61,813 nt of DNA from Aeromonas veronii bv. veronii (GTDB lineage: Bacteria; Pseudomonadota; Gammaproteobacteria; Enterobacterales; Aeromonadaceae): NCBI RefSeq assembly GCF_000820225.1, contig NZ_CDDK01000016.1, forward strand, positions 1-61,813. The letters are read 5' to 3'. How positions within the stretch are numbered: position 1 is the stretch's first letter; the number at the start of each line of letters is the position of its first letter. Positions 8,803-20,174 of the stretch are shown here, piece by piece. Made by a program: the position numbers and the translations under genes. The notes under the pieces were generated by a model. It searched no databases. It saw nothing but the letters and a program-made list of their open reading frames with translations, and had not been told where the DNA came from.

Positions 8803-10116
8803 ATGAAATCCATGCTGGCACTGGTCGAAAGACATAAACAGGGAGAACAGACCGGGATCTACGCCGTCTGCTCCGCTCACCCGCTGGTGCTGGAGGCCGC
8901 GCTGCGGCTGGCCGCCGAAGGGGATGAGCTGCTGCTGGTCGAGGCCACATCCAATCAGGTGGATCAGTTTGGCGGCTATACCGGCATGACCCCCGCCGAC
9001 TTTCGCGATCGTCTCTACGAGCTGGCGGCACAGTGTCACTTTCCGGCGCAGCGCCTCATTCTAGGGGGAGACCATCTGGGTCCCAACCGCTGGCAGGGGG
9101 AACCGGCCGAGCAGGCCATGGCCCATGCCGGGGATCTCATCGCCAGCTATGTCGCGGCCGGGTTCAAGAAGATCCACCTCGACTGCAGCATGTCCTGTCA
9201 GGGCGATCCCGTTCCCCTGACCGACGAGCTGGTCGCTGAAAGGGCGGCACGGCTGGCGCAGATCGCCGAGCAAACCTGTCTGGCCACTTTTGGCGAGAGC
9301 GATCTGGTCTATGTGATTGGCACCGAGGTGCCGGTGCCGGGCGGTGCCCATGAAGATCTTGCCGAGCTGGCGGTCACCACGCCGGAGGCGGCGCGCCATA
9401 CCCTCGAGGCCCACCAACAGGCCTTCAGCAAGGCAGGGCTGGCCCATATCTGGCCGAGGGTGATCGGTCTGGTGGTGCAACCCGGCGTCGAGTTTGACCA
9501 TACCCGCGTCATCGATTACCGGCCCGAAAAAGCGGTGCCCCTTAGCCGGATGATCGAAGCCTATCCCCACATGGTGTTCGAGGCCCACTCCACCGATTAC
9601 CAGACTCCCGAGGCTTACCGCCAGCTGGTACGCGACCACTTTGCCATTCTCAAAGTCGGCCCCGCCCTCACCTTCGCCCTGCGCGAAGCGCTGTTTGCCC
9701 TTGCCGCCATCGAGGAGGAACTGGTGGTTGCCAAGGCCTGTTCAGGTCTGCGCAAGGTGATGGAAGAGACCATGCTGGAGCGCCCCGACTTCTGGAGCAG
9801 CCACTATCAGGGCAGTGCCAACGAGTGTCGACTGGCCCGTGGCTACAGCTATTCGGATCGCATTCGCTACTACTGGCCCGATAGCCGGGTCGATGAGTGC
9901 TACGCCAGATTGCTGGCCAATCTGGCGGCGGAGCCCATCCCCTTGCCACTGCTCAGCCAGCATCTGCCCCTGCAGTATCGCAAGGTGCGTCAGGGCTCGC
10001 TCTCGGCCAATCCCCATGACCTCATTCTCGATCAGGTGCAGGAGGTGCTGCGGCACTACGCCAGCGCCTGCACTGCGGCCTCTCGCCGCCATTCCCAGCT
10101 CGACCCTGTTGTATAA
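8803..10116 (+). CDS. agaZ: Tagatose-1,6-bisphosphate aldolase non-catalytic subunit AgaZ/KbaZ
   Basis: A 437-residue TIM-barrel protein of the GatZ/KbaZ family. It has no aldolase catalytic residues of its own but stabilises and activates the AgaY/KbaY aldolase. Signature segments are [54 protein letters not shown] and [17 protein letters not shown] lies 8 bases before the ATG. It is the first gene of the operon, directly after the AgaR operator region; agaS begins 12 bases after its stop codon. Confidence 0.93.
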   Translation: MKSMLALVERHKQGEQTGIYAVCSAHPLVLEAALRLAAEGDELLLVEATSNQVDQFGGYTGMTPADFRDRLYELAAQCHFPAQRLILGGDHLGPNRWQGEPAEQAMAHAGDLIASYVAAGFKKIHLDCSMSCQGDPVPLTDELVAERAARLAQIAEQTCLATFGESDLVYVIGTEVPVPGGAHEDLAELAVTTPEAARHTLEAHQQAFSKAGLAHIWPRVIGLVVQPGVEFDHTRVIDYRPEKAVPLSRMIEAYPHMVFEAHSTDYQTPEAYRQLVRDHFAILKVGPALTFALREALFALAAIEEELVVAKACSGLRKVMEETMLERPDFWSSHYQGSANECRLARGYSYSDRIRYYWPDSRVDECYARLLANLAAEPIPLPLLSQHLPLQYRKVRQGSLSANPHDLILDQVQEVLRHYASACTAASRRHSQLDPVV

Positions 10117-10128
10117 GGAGTTGCAGAC

Positions 10129-11298
10129 ATGATCCTTGGTTATCCAGAAGAGATGTTGCGCAGTGCCAATGGCCTGGCGACTGCCCGTGAAATTCGCCAG
10201 CAACCCGTCACCTGGCGCGAGACCCTCGCCATGGTCGAGGAGTGCCGTCCAGCATTGACCCGTTTTCTGACCCCCCTGCTCGCCCGGCAAGAGCTGCGCA
10301 TCATCCTGACCGGGGCTGGCACCTCCGCCTTTGCCGGTCGGGCGCTCGCCCCCTATCTCTCGGCCCACCTGCATGCCCGGGTCGAGGCGATCGCCACCAC
10401 GGATATCGTCACCGATCCGGCCGAGTATCTGGCCGAAGATTGCCCGACCCTGCTTATCTCCTTTGCCCGCTCCGGCAATAGCCCCGAGAGCGTGGCGGCG
10501 GTCGAACTGGCCAGCCAGCTGCTCAGCCACTGCCACCATTTGGTGCTGACCTGCAACGGTGAAGGGGCGCTCTATCGCCGCTGCCAGCAAGATGCCCACT
10601 CTCTGGCCCTGCTGATGCCACCCCAGACCAATGATCGCAGCTTCGCCATGACCAGCAGCCTGACCAGCATGATGCTGAGCTGTCTGGCTCTCTTCCTGCC
10701 AGAGCGGTTCAACCGCCAGCGCTGCGAGCAACTGGTCGCTACCAGCGACACCATTCTGGAGCAGGTTGTGCAGCGCGTACCGGCCTGGAACGAGCCGTTG
10801 CCCGAGCGGGTCATCTATCTTGGCAGCGGCAGTCTGCAAGGGGTGGCGCAGGAGGCGGCACTCAAGCTGCTGGAGCTGACCGCCGGCCATCTGGTCGCCA
10901 TGTTCGACTCCCCCACCGGCTTTCGCCACGGCCCGAAATCGGTCGTCAACGAACAGACGCTCATTGTGCTGCTCATTTCCAACGACCCTTACACCCGACA
11001 ATACGATCTGGATCTGCTGCGCGAGCTGCGAAGCGATGGCAAGGCCGCCCAGGTGGTCGCCATCGCCGACCAGCACCATCCCTCCATCGAGGAGGGGGAG
11101 CACATCTATTTGCCCGCCACCCTGCATGGCGACGATGCCCAGCTCGCCTTCTGCTACCTGCTCTATGCCCAGTACTACGCCTTCCATACTTCGCTGGGAC
11201 TGGGGATCAGCCCGGACAATCCCTGCCCCACCGGTCAGGTCAACCGGGTCGTACAGGGGGTCAATATCTATCCGTTCCACCAAGAAGGAGTGCTGTGA
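10129..11298 (+). CDS. agaS: D-galactosamine-6-phosphate deaminase/isomerase AgaS
   Basis: A 389-residue protein with two SIS (sugar isomerase) domains. The first has ILTGAGTSAFAG near residue 60 and SFARSGNSPESVAA near 110; the second has YLGSGSLQGVAQEAALKLLELT near 225. AgaS converts galactosamine-6-phosphate to tagatose-6-phosphate plus ammonia, the step after deacetylation. AAGGAG lies upstream of the ATG. Its TGA overlaps the agaV ATG by one base (TGATG), indicating translational coupling. In E. coli agaS lies downstream of the PTS genes, so its second position here is a rearranged order. Confidence 0.92.
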   Translation: MILGYPEEMLRSANGLATAREIRQQPVTWRETLAMVEECRPALTRFLTPLLARQELRIILTGAGTSAFAGRALAPYLSAHLHARVEAIATTDIVTDPAEYLAEDCPTLLISFARSGNSPESVAAVELASQLLSHCHHLVLTCNGEGALYRRCQQDAHSLALLMPPQTNDRSFAMTSSLTSMMLSCLALFLPERFNRQRCEQLVATSDTILEQVVQRVPAWNEPLPERVIYLGSGSLQGVAQEAALKLLELTAGHLVAMFDSPTGFRHGPKSVVNEQTLIVLLISNDPYTRQYDLDLLRELRSDGKAAQVVAIADQHHPSIEEGEHIYLPATLHGDDAQLAFCYLLYAQYYAFHTSLGLGISPDNPCPTGQVNRVVQGVNIYPFHQEGVL

Positions 11299-11771
11299 TG
11301 CCCAATATCGTATTGAGCCGGATCGATGAGCGTCTGATCCACGGTCAGGTCGGTGTCCAGTGGGTCGGCTTTGCCGGTGCCAATCTGGTGCTGGTCGCCA
11401 ACGACGAAGTGGCAGAGGACCCCATCCAGCAGAACCTGATGGAGATGGTACTGGCCGAAGGCATTGCGGTGCGGTTCTGGCCGCTCCAGAAAGTGATCGA
11501 CAACATCCACAAGGCGGCGGATCGCCAGAAGATTCTGCTGGTCTGCAAAAACCCTACCGATTTCAACACCCTGGTTCAGGGAGGTGTCCCCATCTCCCGG
11601 ATCAACGTCGGCAACATGCATTACGCCGACGGCAAGCGTCAAATCCACAAGACCGTATCCGTGGACGAACAGGACATCACCGCATTTCGCGCCCTGCGGG
11701 ACGCCCGTGTCGAGTGTTATGTCCAGGGCGTGCCGACCGAACCGGCACAGGACATTTTCAATTTGCTCTGA
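11298..11771 (+). CDS. agaV: GalNAc-specific PTS enzyme IIB (mannose/sorbose class)
   Basis: A 157-residue cytoplasmic IIB subunit that carries phosphate from the IIA protein to incoming N-acetylgalactosamine. The active-site segment RIDERLIHGQVGVQW contains the phosphorylatable His15. I use the ATG at 11298 with AAGGAG 8 bases upstream; a GTG three bases earlier is in frame. It is coupled to agaS by a one-base stop/start overlap and is followed by the two membrane subunits and IIA, completing a mannose-class permease. Confidence 0.9.
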   Translation: MPNIVLSRIDERLIHGQVGVQWVGFAGANLVLVANDEVAEDPIQQNLMEMVLAEGIAVRFWPLQKVIDNIHKAADRQKILLVCKNPTDFNTLVQGGVPISRINVGNMHYADGKRQIHKTVSVDEQDITAFRALRDARVECYVQGVPTEPAQDIFNLL

Positions 11772-11786
11772 TTAAGGACAATTGTG

Positions 11787-12560
11787 ATGGAAATCAGTTT
11801 GTTACAAGGTCTGCTGCTTGGCATCCTGGCATTTTTCGCCGGACTCGACCTGTTCAACGGTCTGACCCACTTCCACCGTCCCGTGGTGCTGGGGCCGCTG
11901 GTTGGCCTCATCCTCGGCGACCTGCCCACCGGCATTCTGGTAGGCGGCACCCTGGAGCTGGTCTGGATGGGGTTGGCCCCGCTAGCGGGGGCGCAACCGC
12001 CCAACGTCATTATCGGCACCATAGTCGGCGCCACCTTCGCCATCACCACTGGGGTCAAACCGGATGTGGCGGTCGGGGTTGCCGTTCCCTTCGCCGTTGC
12101 CGTGCAGATGGGGATCACCTTCCTCTTCTCGGTGATGTCGGGGGTGATGTCCCGCTGCGATCGCATGGCCGAAGCGGCTGACGTGCGCGGTATCGAGCGG
12201 GTCAACTACCTGGCACTGCTGGCGTTGGGCACTTTCTACTTCCTCTGTGCCTTCCTGCCTACCTACTTCGGGGCCGAACATGCCAAGGCGGCCATCGACG
12301 TGCTACCTGCCCGCCTCATCGACGGCCTCGGCGTTGCTGGCGGCATCATGCCCGCCATCGGTTTTGCCGTGCTGCTCAAGATCATGATGAAGAACGTCTA
12401 TATCCCCTACTTCATCCTCGGTTTCGTTGCTGCCGCCTGGCTCCAGTTGCCGGTACTGGCCATCGCCGCCGCCGCGCTGGCCATGGCCCTGATCGACTTC
12501 ATGCGCACCACCACCCCGCAAGCTCGTCCTGTTCAGGAGGAAACCGAAGATGGCATCTAA
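11787..12560 (+). CDS. agaW: GalNAc-specific PTS enzyme IIC
   Basis: A polytopic IIC subunit of 257 residues that forms the sugar channel together with IID. Hydrophobic throughout, it carries the family segments DLFNGLTHFHRPVVLGPLVG, ILVGGTLELVWMGLAPLAGA and PPNVIIGTIVG. AAGGA lies 8 bases before the ATG at 11787; a GTG at 11784 is in frame but closer. The end overlaps the start of agaE by 11 bases. Confidence 0.9.
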   Translation: MEISLLQGLLLGILAFFAGLDLFNGLTHFHRPVVLGPLVGLILGDLPTGILVGGTLELVWMGLAPLAGAQPPNVIIGTIVGATFAITTGVKPDVAVGVAVPFAVAVQMGITFLFSVMSGVMSRCDRMAEAADVRGIERVNYLALLALGTFYFLCAFLPTYFGAEHAKAAIDVLPARLIDGLGVAGGIMPAIGFAVLLKIMMKNVYIPYFILGFVAAAWLQLPVLAIAAAALAMALIDFMRTTTPQARPVQEETEDGI

Positions 12561-13428
12561 CAACACAGCTGCGCGGATCATCTCCAGCGCTGAACCGCAC
12601 AATACCCGGCCACAATCCGACGACACCTATGAAGATCAGCAGCTTGGCGCCGAGTTGACCAAGCAGGATATCAACCGCTTTGCCTGGCGCTCCCTGCTGT
12701 TGCAGGCCTCCTTCAACTATGAGCGGATGCAGGCCTCCGGCTGGCTCTATGGGTTGCTGCCGGCACTGCAGAAGATCCACACCAATCCGCGGGATCTCTC
12801 CCGGGCCATGAAAGGGCACATGGGTTTCTTCAACACCCACCCCTTCCTGGTCACCTTCGTGATGGGGATCGTGCTGGCGATGGAGCGCTCCAAGCAGAAC
12901 GTCAACAGCATCCAGAGCACCAAGATCGCCGTCGGTGCACCGCTCGGCGGGATTGGCGATGCCATGTTCTGGCTCACCCTGCTCCCCATCTGCGGCGGCA
13001 TAGGGGCAGACCTAGCGCTGCAAGGCTCCATCATGGGTGCCGTGGTCTTCTTCCTGCTGTTCAACGTGGTCCACTTCGGCCTGCGTTTTGGTCTGGCGCA
13101 CTACGCCTACCGCATGGGGGTAGCGGCCATTCCGGTCATCAAGGCCAATACCCGCAAGGTGGGCCATGCCGCCTCCATCGTCGGTATGACGGTGATCGGC
13201 GCGCTGGTCGCCACCTATGTGCGTCTTGGCACCACGCTCGAGATCACTGCCGGTGATGCAGTCGTCAAACTGCAGGCGGATGTGCTCGACAAGCTGATGC
13301 CCGCCTTCCTGCCGTTGCTCTACACCCTGGCGATGTACGCCCTGATCCGCAAAGGTTGGAGCCCGCTGCGCCTAATCGTCATCACGGTGGTACTCGGTAT
13401 CGTCGGCAAGTTCGCCGGTTTCCTCTAA
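12550..13428 (+). CDS. agaE: GalNAc-specific PTS enzyme IID
   Basis: A 292-residue IID subunit of the mannose class. The segments LTKQDINRFAWRSLLLQASFNYERMQ, KGHMGFFNTHPFLVTFVMGI and VGAPLGGIGDAMFWLTLLPI are typical. The C-terminal half is membrane-embedded. The N-terminal ~35 residues are a hydrophilic extension slightly longer than in many IID proteins. AGGAGG lies before the ATG inside the agaW end, so the two are probably translated together. Confidence 0.9.
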   Translation: MASNNTAARIISSAEPHNTRPQSDDTYEDQQLGAELTKQDINRFAWRSLLLQASFNYERMQASGWLYGLLPALQKIHTNPRDLSRAMKGHMGFFNTHPFLVTFVMGIVLAMERSKQNVNSIQSTKIAVGAPLGGIGDAMFWLTLLPICGGIGADLALQGSIMGAVVFFLLFNVVHFGLRFGLAHYAYRMGVAAIPVIKANTRKVGHAASIVGMTVIGALVATYVRLGTTLEITAGDAVVKLQADVLDKLMPAFLPLLYTLAMYALIRKGWSPLRLIVITVVLGIVGKFAGFL

Positions 13429-13476
13429 TCCGGAGCCGGCAGCAAGCCGGCCCCCTTTGCAGTAAAGGAACAGACT

Positions 13477-13916
13477 ATGTTGGGCATCATTATTTGTGGT
13501 CATGGCGGTTTCGCCAGCGGTCTGGAGCGCGCCATGCTGCAGATCCTCGGCGAACAGGAAGCGGTTATCGCCATCGACTTTCCCGAGAGCTCCACCACCG
13601 CCCTGCTACAGGCACAGTGCGAAGCGGCGCTGGCAGAGGTCGACAAGGGGGATGGCGTGGTCTTCCTGACCGATCTGCTCGGCGGCACCCCGTTTCGGGT
13701 CGCCTCAACCCTCTCACTGCACCAGCCAGAGCGGGAGGTTATTACCGGTACCAACCTGCAACTGCTGCTGGAGATGGCGCTGGAACGCGATGGCCTCAGC
13801 GCCCGTGAATTCCGCCGGCAGGCCCTTGATTGTGGCCACCGGGGGCTCACCTCTCTGGCGGATGAGATGAGCAAAGAGCGTCAGACAGATGCCGCTCTCG
13901 TCGAGGAGGGCATCTG

Positions 13917-13917
<1 letters not shown>
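13477..13917 (+). CDS. agaF: GalNAc-specific PTS enzyme IIA
   Basis: A 146-residue IIA protein of the mannose class. It opens MLGIIICGHGGFASGLERAM with the phospho-accepting His9, then has VVFLTDLLGGTPFRVAS. It receives phosphate from HPr and passes it to AgaV. It is separate from IIB, as in E. coli agaF. AAAGGAAC precedes the ATG. Its last base of TGA is the first base of the agaA ATG (TGATG), so coupling is likely. Confidence 0.9.
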
Positions 13918-15961
<2,044 letters not shown>

Positions 15962-16005
15962 TCACGAGAGTTGACTCGCCATACCGTGATTGACTTGGTT
16001 CAGCT

Positions 16006-16045
16006 AAAAACAACAAAGGACGCCGTGGCGTCCCTTGTTGTTTTT
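16006..16045. terminator. Bidirectional terminator between agaY and pdxJ
   Basis: A long stem, AAAAACAACAA-AGGACGCC pairing with GGCGTCC-CTTGTTGTTTTT with a single mismatch and a 2-base tip, has A- and T-rich flanks. It can serve both converging operons. Confidence 0.9.
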
Positions 16046-16081
16046 GGCGACCAGTATCAGGCCGCTGACCTATCCAGCGGA

Positions 16082-16819
16082 TCAGATCCCCTGACGGGCT
16101 TCCTGCATCAGCAGGCGCATATCGCTCACGGCCTTGGCCAGACCGTCGAAGGCGGCGCGGCCGATAATGGCGTGGCCGATGTTGAGCTCATAGAGCTCGG
16201 GGATGGCGGCGATGGCCTTGACGTTGTGGTAGTGCAGACCGTGGCCGGCATTGACCTTGAGCCCCTTGCCAGCGGCATAGGAGGCACCGGCGGCGATGCG
16301 CTTGAACTCGGCGTTGCGCTCGGCATCGGTAGTTGCATCGGCGTAACGGCCAGTGTGGATCTCGATAAAGGGAGCACCACTCTCGGCAGCTGCATCGATC
16401 TGGATGGGATCGGCGTCGATAAAGAGGGATACCTGAGCCCCCACCGCGGAGAGACGGGCAACGGCATCAGTCACCTTGGCCAGCTGACCGGCCACGTCCA
16501 GACCGCCCTCGGTGGTCACCTCGGTACGCTTCTCCGGCACCAGACAGACGAAGTGAGGCTTGATGCGGCAGGCGATGCCGATCATCTCTTCGGTCACCGC
16601 CATCTCCAAATTCATTCTGGTCTGGATAGTCTGGCGCAGGATCTCCACATCGCGGTCGGTGATGTGGCGACGATCTTCTCGCAGATGCACGGTAATGCCA
16701 TCAGCCCCGGCCTGCTCGGCCACGAAGGCGGCCTGTACCGGATCCGGATACTGGGTGCCACGGGCGTTGCGCAGGGTGGCGATATGGTCGATGTTCACAC
16801 CCAGATAGATTTCACTCAT
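16082..16819 (-). CDS. pdxJ: Pyridoxine 5'-phosphate synthase
   Basis: A 245-residue TIM barrel that condenses 1-deoxyxylulose-5-phosphate with 3-amino-2-oxopropyl phosphate to pyridoxine-5'-phosphate. Landmarks are [48 protein letters not shown] and [12 protein letters not shown]. The start at 16819 (MSEIYLGVN) has AAGGAG 6 bases upstream; the longer frame to 16843 starts before that site. It follows recO by 84 bases at the end of the lepA-lepB-rnc-era-recO set. Confidence 0.96.
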   Translation of the reverse strand: MSEIYLGVNIDHIATLRNARGTQYPDPVQAAFVAEQAGADGITVHLREDRRHITDRDVEILRQTIQTRMNLEMAVTEEMIGIACRIKPHFVCLVPEKRTEVTTEGGLDVAGQLAKVTDAVARLSAVGAQVSLFIDADPIQIDAAAESGAPFIEIHTGRYADATTDAERNAEFKRIAAGASYAAGKGLKVNAGHGLHYHNVKAIAAIPELYELNIGHAIIGRAAFDGLAKAVSDMRLLMQEARQGI

Positions 16820-16903
16820 TGAGAACTCCTTGAAAGGCTTCATCTGTTGACTGCGCGGTCAGCGAATCACCCCGCGCCAATATCCGTATGTCTGTAATCT
16901 GTG

Positions 16904-17614
16904 TCAGCCTTGCATACTGGCTTTGCGTTTTAAAAACAGCTCCCGGCTCTTTAGCTGGCGCTTGCCCAGATAGGGTTGCAGTGCCAATCGGCTGAAACGT
17001 TTGGCCGCCTGCAGCAAGGGAGGGGTATCGAAACGTCCCTCGGCAAAGGCGAGCAGGTGGGCACCGAGAAACAGGGTACGGGGATCCGGCGCCCGCTCGC
17101 AAGCAACAAAGCCCAATTCACGCTCGAAGCCATAGAGCAGGGTCGGCTCGATGGGCGACTCGTCGTCCGCCGTGTATTCGAAATCCACCGCATAACCGAG
17201 CGCCTGCAACAGCAGGAACTCGAAGCGACGCAGCGGCAGCTCCGGCGTCTCGCCGTCGGCCAGCGCCATGATGGCACGGGCATAGGCATCGAACACTTCG
17301 GGGAACGGGGTGTGCGCTTCCAGCAGGTAGTAGACCAGCTCGTTGAGATAAAGGCCGTAGAAGAGGCGATCGCCCCCGAGTCGCAGGGAGTGATCCGGGC
17401 ATTCGACCTGGGTGAGGTTCTTGAGATCACCCTTGCCGCGCCAGGCGATGGTGAGCAGGGTAAAGGGTTGCAGCAGCCCCTTGAGAGGGGAGCGTGGCCC
17501 GCGAGAACCGCGAGCCACCAGAGTAAATCGGCCACTATCCTGGGTGAAGACTTCGACCAGCTGGCTGGTCTCCCGATAGGGCCGACTGTGGATGACGAAA
17601 GCCGGGGTCAGCAA
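16904..17614 (-). CDS. recO: DNA repair protein RecO
   Basis: A 236-residue RecFOR-pathway protein: an N-terminal OB fold (AFVIHSRPYRETSQLVEVFTQDSGRFTLVARG) and a C-terminal helical domain. The RecO family binds SSB and ssDNA and helps load RecA. The only reasonable start is a TTG at 17614 directly abutting the era TGA stop, so translation is probably coupled to era. No ATG or GTG in frame lies close to the conserved N-terminus. Confidence 0.93.
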   Translation of the reverse strand: MLTPAFVIHSRPYRETSQLVEVFTQDSGRFTLVARGSRGPRSPLKGLLQPFTLLTIAWRGKGDLKNLTQVECPDHSLRLGGDRLFYGLYLNELVYYLLEAHTPFPEVFDAYARAIMALADGETPELPLRRFEFLLLQALGYAVDFEYTADDESPIEPTLLYGFERELGFVACERAPDPRTLFLGAHLLAFAEGRFDTPPLLQAAKRFSRLALQPYLGKRQLKSRELFLKRKASMQG

Positions 17615-18514
17615 TCAGTCGTCACCATACCCGAGGCTACGCAGGGCGCGCTCATCATCAGCCCAGCCCGACTTGACCTTGACCCACAGCTCGAGGTGCA
17701 CCTTGTTCTGGAACAGACGTTCCATGTCGAGGCGCGCCTCGGTGCCGATGGTCTTGATCTTCTCGCCCTTGTTGCCGATAACCATCTTCTTCTGGCCATC
17801 GCGCTCGACCAAAATGAGGCCGTGGATGTGGTAGAGGCCGTTCTCTTCCACCTTGAAGCGCTCGATCTCCACCGTCACCGAGTAGGGCAGCTCCTCACCG
17901 GTGAAGCGCATCAGCTTCTCGCGGATGATTTCGGAGGCCATAAAGCGGGAGGAGCGGTCGGTCACGTAATCTTCCGGGAAGAAGTGGACGTTTTCCGGCA
18001 GCAGATCCTTGGCCCACTCGCGGATCTTCTCCACGTTGGTGCCCTTTTCGGCACTGATGGGCAGAATATGGGCGAAGTTCATCTGTTGGCCCAGCCACTC
18101 GAGGTGGGGCAGCAGATCTTCTTTCTCTTTGACGTTGTCAATCTTGTTGACCGCCAGCACCACAGGGCACTTGAGATTGCGCAGCTTGCCCAGCACCATC
18201 TCGTCGTCTTTGGTCCAGTGGGTACCGTCGACCATGAACACCACCATGGCCACATCACCCAGCGAACTGGTGGCGGCACGGTTCATCAGACGGTTGATGG
18301 CCCGTTTCTCTTCAATGTGCAGACCCGGGGTATCTACATAGATGGTCTGGTAGTTATCCTCGGTGTCGATCCCCAAAATCCGGTGACGGGTGGTCTGGGG
18401 CTTCTTCGAGGTAATGCTGACCTTCTGGCCAAGCAGCTTGTTGAGCAGGGTGGACTTGCCCACATTCGGGCGGCCCACAATGGCGACAAAGCCGCAGTAG
18501 GTGGTATCTGTCAT
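17615..18514 (-). CDS. era: GTPase Era
   Basis: A 299-residue ribosome-biogenesis GTPase. The G1 motif is GRPNVGKS (residues 14-21), followed by the switch region [10 protein letters not shown]3 DTPGLH, G4 NKID and G5 ISAEKG; a C-terminal KH domain contains [11 protein letters not shown] and binds the 3' end of 16S rRNA. The true start is the ATG at 18514 ([14 protein letters not shown]); the frame is open upstream to 18676 only because it shadows rnc. The junction with rnc is unusual: 61 bases separate the rnc stop from this ATG and contain a second, duplicated MTDTTY start (see the micro-ORF entry). Confidence 0.97.
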   Translation of the reverse strand: MTDTTYCGFVAIVGRPNVGKSTLLNKLLGQKVSITSKKPQTTRHRILGIDTEDNYQTIYVDTPGLHIEEKRAINRLMNRAATSSLGDVAMVVFMVDGTHWTKDDEMVLGKLRNLKCPVVLAVNKIDNVKEKEDLLPHLEWLGQQMNFAHILPISAEKGTNVEKIREWAKDLLPENVHFFPEDYVTDRSSRFMASEIIREKLMRFTGEELPYSVTVEIERFKVEENGLYHIHGLILVERDGQKKMVIGNKGEKIKTIGTEARLDMERLFQNKVHLELWVKVKSGWADDERALRSLGYGDD

Positions 18515-18605
18515 GCCAGTGTTTCCAATGCCTGTTGTGTCAAAAGACCGCGCCTTGTTGAATAGGTAGTATCTGTCATGACAGTTTTTCCAATGCTTGC
18601 TGCGC
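18498..18605 (-). repeat. Imperfect tandem duplication of the rnc-end/era-start junction
   Basis: Bases 18498-18540 and 18563-18605 match at 36 of 43 positions with a 65-bp offset. The right copy is the real 3' end of rnc ([12 protein letters not shown] overlapping an ATG). The left copy contains the real era start and, before it, codons reading QQALETLA. The 22 bases between the matched blocks are diverged. Confidence 0.8.
18511..18579 (-). CDS. 22-codon micro-ORF bridging rnc and era (duplication relic or coupling ORF)
   Basis: The rnc stop (TGA, 18578-18576) overlaps an ATG at 18579 as ATGA. From it, 22 sense codons run [10 protein letters not shown]... to QQALETLA and end in a TGA that overlaps the era ATG at 18514, again as ATGA. 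The first six residues equal the start of Era and the last eight mimic the end of RNase III. The arrangement therefore arose from a tandem duplication and keeps an unbroken ATGA-to-ATGA relay. A functional peptide is doubtful; a role in passing ribosomes from rnc to era is possible. Confidence 0.4.
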   Translation of the reverse strand: MTDTTYSTRRGLLTQQALETLA

Positions 18606-19247
18606 CGCGGCCTGTTCGGCCTTGCGACGGCTGGTGCCGACCCCGACGAGGGGACCATCCAGACCTTCCACGTCACACTGGACGGTGAACTCCTGGTTGT
18701 GGGCCTCGCCCTTGACGTTGGTCACGGTGTAGGTCGGCAGGGATTTGCGGCTTCCCTGCAAAATTTCTTGCAGACGGGTCTTGGGATCTTTCTGCTCGAT
18801 GCCCGGCTTGATCTCTTCCAGGCGGCTGGCATACCAGCTCAGCAGCAGTGTCCGCACCGTCTCAAGATTGGTATCCAGATAGACGGCACCGATCACCGCC
18901 TCGACCGTGTCGGCCAGAATGGATTCGCGGCGAAAACCGCCGCTCTTGAGTTCGCCGGGGCCGAGGATCAGGTGATCCCCGAGGTCAAACTCCCGGCCCA
19001 GTTCGGCCAGGGTCTTCTCGCGCACCAAGGTGGCGCGCATCCGGCTGAGATCCCCTTCCGCCGCTTGCGGGAAGCGGTGGAACAGATCGTCGGCAATCAC
19101 CAGACTCAAAATGGAGTCCCCCAGAAATTCCAGTCGTTCATTGTGACGGGAACCGGCGCTGCGGTGAGTCAGCGCCCGGGTCAGCAGTTCCAGATCCGCA
19201 AAGACATGCCCGAGACGGGACTGCAGTCTGTTCATCTTGATATTCAT
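18576..19247 (-). CDS. rnc: Ribonuclease III
   Basis: A 223-residue double-strand-specific RNase for rRNA and mRNA processing. The signature [11 protein letters not shown] (residues 37-47) contains the Glu40 and Asp44 metal ligands; the second acidic pair is in [17 protein letters not shown]-terminal dsRNA-binding domain (about 150-223) includes [10 protein letters not shown] and [17 protein letters not shown]. The ATG at 19247 immediately abuts the lepB stop. The end is duplicated in the gap to era. Confidence 0.96.
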   Translation of the reverse strand: MNIKMNRLQSRLGHVFADLELLTRALTHRSAGSRHNERLEFLGDSILSLVIADDLFHRFPQAAEGDLSRMRATLVREKTLAELGREFDLGDHLILGPGELKSGGFRRESILADTVEAVIGAVYLDTNLETVRTLLLSWYASRLEEIKPGIEQKDPKTRLQEILQGSRKSLPTYTVTNVKGEAHNQEFTVQCDVEGLDGPLVGVGTSRRKAEQAAAQQALEKLS

Positions 19248-20171
19248 TTACTTGATTCCGCCAATGCGGTTGAAGCGCACACCTGTCGGTACCCAACTTG
19301 GCAGCAGGGAGCCTTCTTCGCGCTCGAATTCAAAACTTATCCAGATAGCGACCGCCTTGCCGACCAGATTCTGCTCGGGCACAAAGCCCCAAAAGCGGCT
19401 GTCGGTGCTGTTGTCGCGGTTGTCGCCCATCACGAAATACTGGCCTTCCGGTACCACCCACTCATCGGGGTAGGTGCCGGGCTGGCGATAGTAACGGCCA
19501 ACCATGTCGGGCATCAGCGGATTGCGCAGGGTCTCGTGGGAGACATCGCCCAACTGCTCGGTATAGCGATCAAGGGGGATCCCCATCTGGGTAAATTCGC
19601 CTCTTTGTTCAAACTTGACGTCGAGCTTCTTGAAGCCCGGACACGTTTTCCCTTCCTGCTCTTCGCACTTGGGCCGGATCATCAGCTCCTTGTTGCGATA
19701 GATGACCCGATCACCCGGCATGCCGACCACCCGCTTGATGTAGTCAACGCGCGGTTCAAGGGGATACTTGAACACCACCACGTCGCCACGCTTGGGCTCG
19801 CCAGTCTCGAGGAACTTGGTGTTGGTCACCGGGTCCCGCAGACCGTAGGCAAATTTTTCCACCAGGATGAAGTCGCCCACCAGCAGGGTGGGCATCATGG
19901 AACCTGACGGGATCTGGAACGGTTCAAAAATGAACGAACGCAGGATCAGCACAAAGGTGATGACCGGGAAGACCCCGGCGGTCTGCTCAATCCAGACCGG
20001 CACGGGGGCCACCTTGGCCAGGGTCTTCTCATCCAGGTGGGCACCGCCATGGGCACGAGCCACGGCAATCTTGGCGGCGCGCTGCTTGGACCAAATCATC
20101 TTGTCCAGACACCAGATAACACCGGTGATCGCGCAGACCACCACCAGGATCAGGGAAAACGTGCTTGCCAT
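19248..20171 (-). CDS. lepB: Signal peptidase I
   Basis: A 307-residue inner-membrane serine protease that removes Sec/Tat signal peptides. Two N-terminal membrane helices (about 3-22 and 62-80) precede the catalytic serine in IPSGSMMPTL (S91) and the general-base lysine in VDYIKRVVGMPGD (K146), the same numbers as in E. coli LepB. The C-terminal box MGDNRDNSTDSRFWGFVP is intact. It follows lepA by a few bases in the conserved lepA-lepB-rnc-era order. Confidence 0.97.
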   Translation of the reverse strand: MASTFSLILVVVCAITGVIWCLDKMIWSKQRAAKIAVARAHGGAHLDEKTLAKVAPVPVWIEQTAGVFPVITFVLILRSFIFEPFQIPSGSMMPTLLVGDFILVEKFAYGLRDPVTNTKFLETGEPKRGDVVVFKYPLEPRVDYIKRVVGMPGDRVIYRNKELMIRPKCEEQEGKTCPGFKKLDVKFEQRGEFTQMGIPLDRYTEQLGDVSHETLRNPLMPDMVGRYYRQPGTYPDEWVVPEGQYFVMGDNRDNSTDSRFWGFVPEQNLVGKAVAIWISFEFEREEGSLLPSWVPTGVRFNRIGGIK

Positions 20172-20174
20172 CTA

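Noticed and set aside
17615..18676. Longer Era with 54 extra N-terminal residues
   Set aside because: The extension overlaps the rnc coding sequence in another frame and precedes the conserved MTDTTYCGF start.
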